In this document: positions 34,569-35,708 of the stretch, one piece after another
Layout: each line of letters opens with the position of its first letter
Numbering within the stretch: the stretch's first letter is position 1
Assembly: GCA_029933005.1 (NCBI GenBank)
Contig: JAOZOY010000027.1
Coordinates: forward strand, 1 to 35,708
From: Deltaproteobacteria bacterium
GTDB lineage: Bacteria; Desulfobacterota; Desulfobulbia; Desulfobulbales; SURF-16
Direction: 5' to 3'
Length of the DNA: 35,708 bases
Made by a program: the position numbers and the translations under genes
Notes under the pieces: generated by a model
Databases searched by the model: none
What the model was told of the DNA's origin: nothing
Seen by the model: only the letters and a program-made list of their open reading frames with translations

Positions 34569-35618
34569 GTGCTTAAAAAAAATAAAATTGACCTGAAAAA
34601 TTTGACCAGGTCGCAACTCACTGACTTTGTCTTGGCCCAGGAACTTTCGTCGTTCCGGGCCAGACAAATCTTTTCCTGGCTCTACCGTCCCGGCATCACG
34701 AATTTTTCCCAGATGACCGATCTGAGCAAAAAACTCAGGCAATCCCTAGAAGAACAGGTCTATTTCAGCTCCTTGACACCGGCCGTGCGTGAGCAATCAG
34801 TGGATGGTACGATTAAGTACGGCTTTCTGCTCGATGACGGCGCCATGATTGAAAGTGTGCTGATCCCGGAAAAAAACAGAAATACCCTCTGCATTTCTAC
34901 CCAGGTCGGTTGCGCCATGGGTTGCCGTTTCTGTCTCACGGCGACCATGGGTTTTATCCGTAATTTGACTCCGGCTGAAATTGTCAATCAGGTCTGTGCC
35001 GTTCTTGCCGATGTCACGACACATGAGATGGGCACGATCAACAACCTGGTTTATATGGGCATGGGGGAACCCCTGGCTAATTTTGACAATCTGCTGACCT
35101 CGCTCAGGATTGTAATGGATGAGCTCGGGCTTAATTTTTCCGAACGGAGAACAACCGTCTCAACCTGTGGCCTCGTCCCCAGGATTAAAGAACTTGGAGA
35201 AGAAATCCGGGTCAACCTGGCCATCTCCCTTCATGCCGCAGACAACGAAACCCGCAGTCAACTGATGCCGGTCAACCGAACCTGGAATCTTGACAGCCTT
35301 CTCCTTGCCTGCCGTGAGTATCCCCTGGCCAAACGAAGAAGAATCATGATCGAGTATATTCTTTTACGCGACATCAATGATTCGGAAAGCGATGCAAGGC
35401 TGCTTGCCCAGAAACTCCATTCCATTCGCTGTAAAATCAATCTGATCCCCTGCAATGAAGCGCCCGATCTTCCGTTCCGTAAACCCTCTCAGAAAAAAAT
35501 TGATCGTTTTCAAGAAATATTACATGATGCAGGCTATACGGTTATTGTCCGTTCCAGCCGGGGGAGCGACATTTCCGCTGCCTGCGGCCAGTTGGCCGTT
35601 CAGGGGAGGGAGAATTAA
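34569..35618 (+). CDS. rlmN: Dual-specificity RNA methyltransferase RlmN
   Basis: RlmN is a radical-SAM enzyme methylating C2 of A2503 in 23S rRNA and A37 in some tRNAs. Visible are the radical-SAM cluster motif CAMGCRFC, GMGEPLANFDN, STCGLVPRI and the C-terminal mono-thiol Cys in SDISAACGQLA, which with the Cys inside the catalytic domain gives the two-cysteine mechanism. The track start TTG 34548 overlaps serC by 20 bases; GTG 34569, one base after the serC stop, gives the usual N-terminus (LKKNKIDLKNLT) and is preferred, though neither has a good ribosome site. It is co-transcribed with serC. Confidence 0.93.
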   Translation: MLKKNKIDLKNLTRSQLTDFVLAQELSSFRARQIFSWLYRPGITNFSQMTDLSKKLRQSLEEQVYFSSLTPAVREQSVDGTIKYGFLLDDGAMIESVLIPEKNRNTLCISTQVGCAMGCRFCLTATMGFIRNLTPAEIVNQVCAVLADVTTHEMGTINNLVYMGMGEPLANFDNLLTSLRIVMDELGLNFSERRTTVSTCGLVPRIKELGEEIRVNLAISLHAADNETRSQLMPVNRTWNLDSLLLACREYPLAKRRRIMIEYILLRDINDSESDARLLAQKLHSIRCKINLIPCNEAPDLPFRKPSQKKIDRFQEILHDAGYTVIVRSSRGSDISAACGQLAVQGREN

Positions 35619-35626
35619 AAAACAGC

Positions 35627-35708
35627 GTGCCTGAAAATAATTTCAGTACATTCAATCGTAACCAATCACGGGGTAAAATCACCAAGCTTTCAGGTAACTC
35701 CTTATTCT
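35627..35708 (+). CDS. Possible start of the next gene, cut by the window edge
   Basis: A GTG nine bases after the rlmN stop opens a frame (VPENNFSTFNRNQSRGK...) that stays open to the window end, 27 codons. GGGAG lies about 15 bases upstream, somewhat far. I recognise no family from this fragment, and it could be chance. Confidence 0.25.
   Translation, partial: MPENNFSTFNRNQSRGKITKLSGNSLF

Overview
The window reads as ordinary chromosome of a Gram-negative, anaerobic, probably sulfate-reducing member of the Desulfobacterota (Desulfobulbales-like). The evidence is indirect: a triheme c7-type cytochrome, a rubredoxin, lpxB beside a Gfo/Idh/MocA oxidoreductase, an OmpA-family porin-like protein, many two-component and c-di-GMP proteins, and several short dispersed repeats of kinds common in such genomes. 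No rRNA, tRNA, CRISPR array, prophage or intact insertion sequence was seen.

Layout. 1-353 is non-coding apart from a possible gene fragment at the edge, and holds two inverted repeats. 354-3865 is a heterodimeric MdlA/MdlB-type ABC exporter with one degenerate and one canonical ATP site. 4043-8133 (minus) is a signalling block: a triheme cytochrome, then a receiver-TPR protein, a membrane PAS histidine kinase and a receiver protein with a zinc-ribbon-like tail. 8497-9849 is an AGCS sodium:amino-acid symporter. 9869-11518 is an AT-richer FAD-dependent dehydrogenase whose end abuts a 5'-truncated HigB toxin, a RelE/ParE toxin fragment and a small PnuC-like membrane protein; this looks like a scarred accessory patch. 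12445-16664 holds leuB, a TrmJ-like methyltransferase, a GGDEF-PilZ protein and mutY, which overlaps convergently with an SLC13-type permease (16630-18456). 18761-20649 pairs a DUF2914 exported protein with a c-di-AMP cyclase fused to YbbR domains. After a small lipoprotein, 21250-29023 (minus) runs livJ-livH-livM-livG-livF, an unknown 171-residue protein, a Gfo/Idh/MocA oxidoreductase and lpxB. The rest of the plus strand carries an AcuI/YhdH reductase, an OmpA-family protein, a rubredoxin missed by the ORF track, an HDOD protein, serC and rlmN.

The most notable non-coding signal is a mobile-looking repeat of about 170-190 bp present twice (12135-12325 and 27739-27910). Each copy has imperfect terminal inverted repeats and short flanking direct repeats. 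The second copy sits exactly at the 3' end of livJ, where it supplies a new stop codon and leaves the old end of the reading frame duplicated on its far side. Two other repeat families occur: a roughly 95-bp TCGTAAAAAG-ended element present twice, and a GTAGGTTGGGTTAAG-ended element present once.

The strongest biological candidates for follow-up are the CdaA-YbbR fusion with its DUF2914 partner in a Gram-negative, the link of branched-chain amino acid transport to lipid A genes through an unknown protein, the repeat insertion inside the liv operon, and a rubredoxin whose first metal-binding motif is one residue short. I did not find a clear new defence or mobile system.
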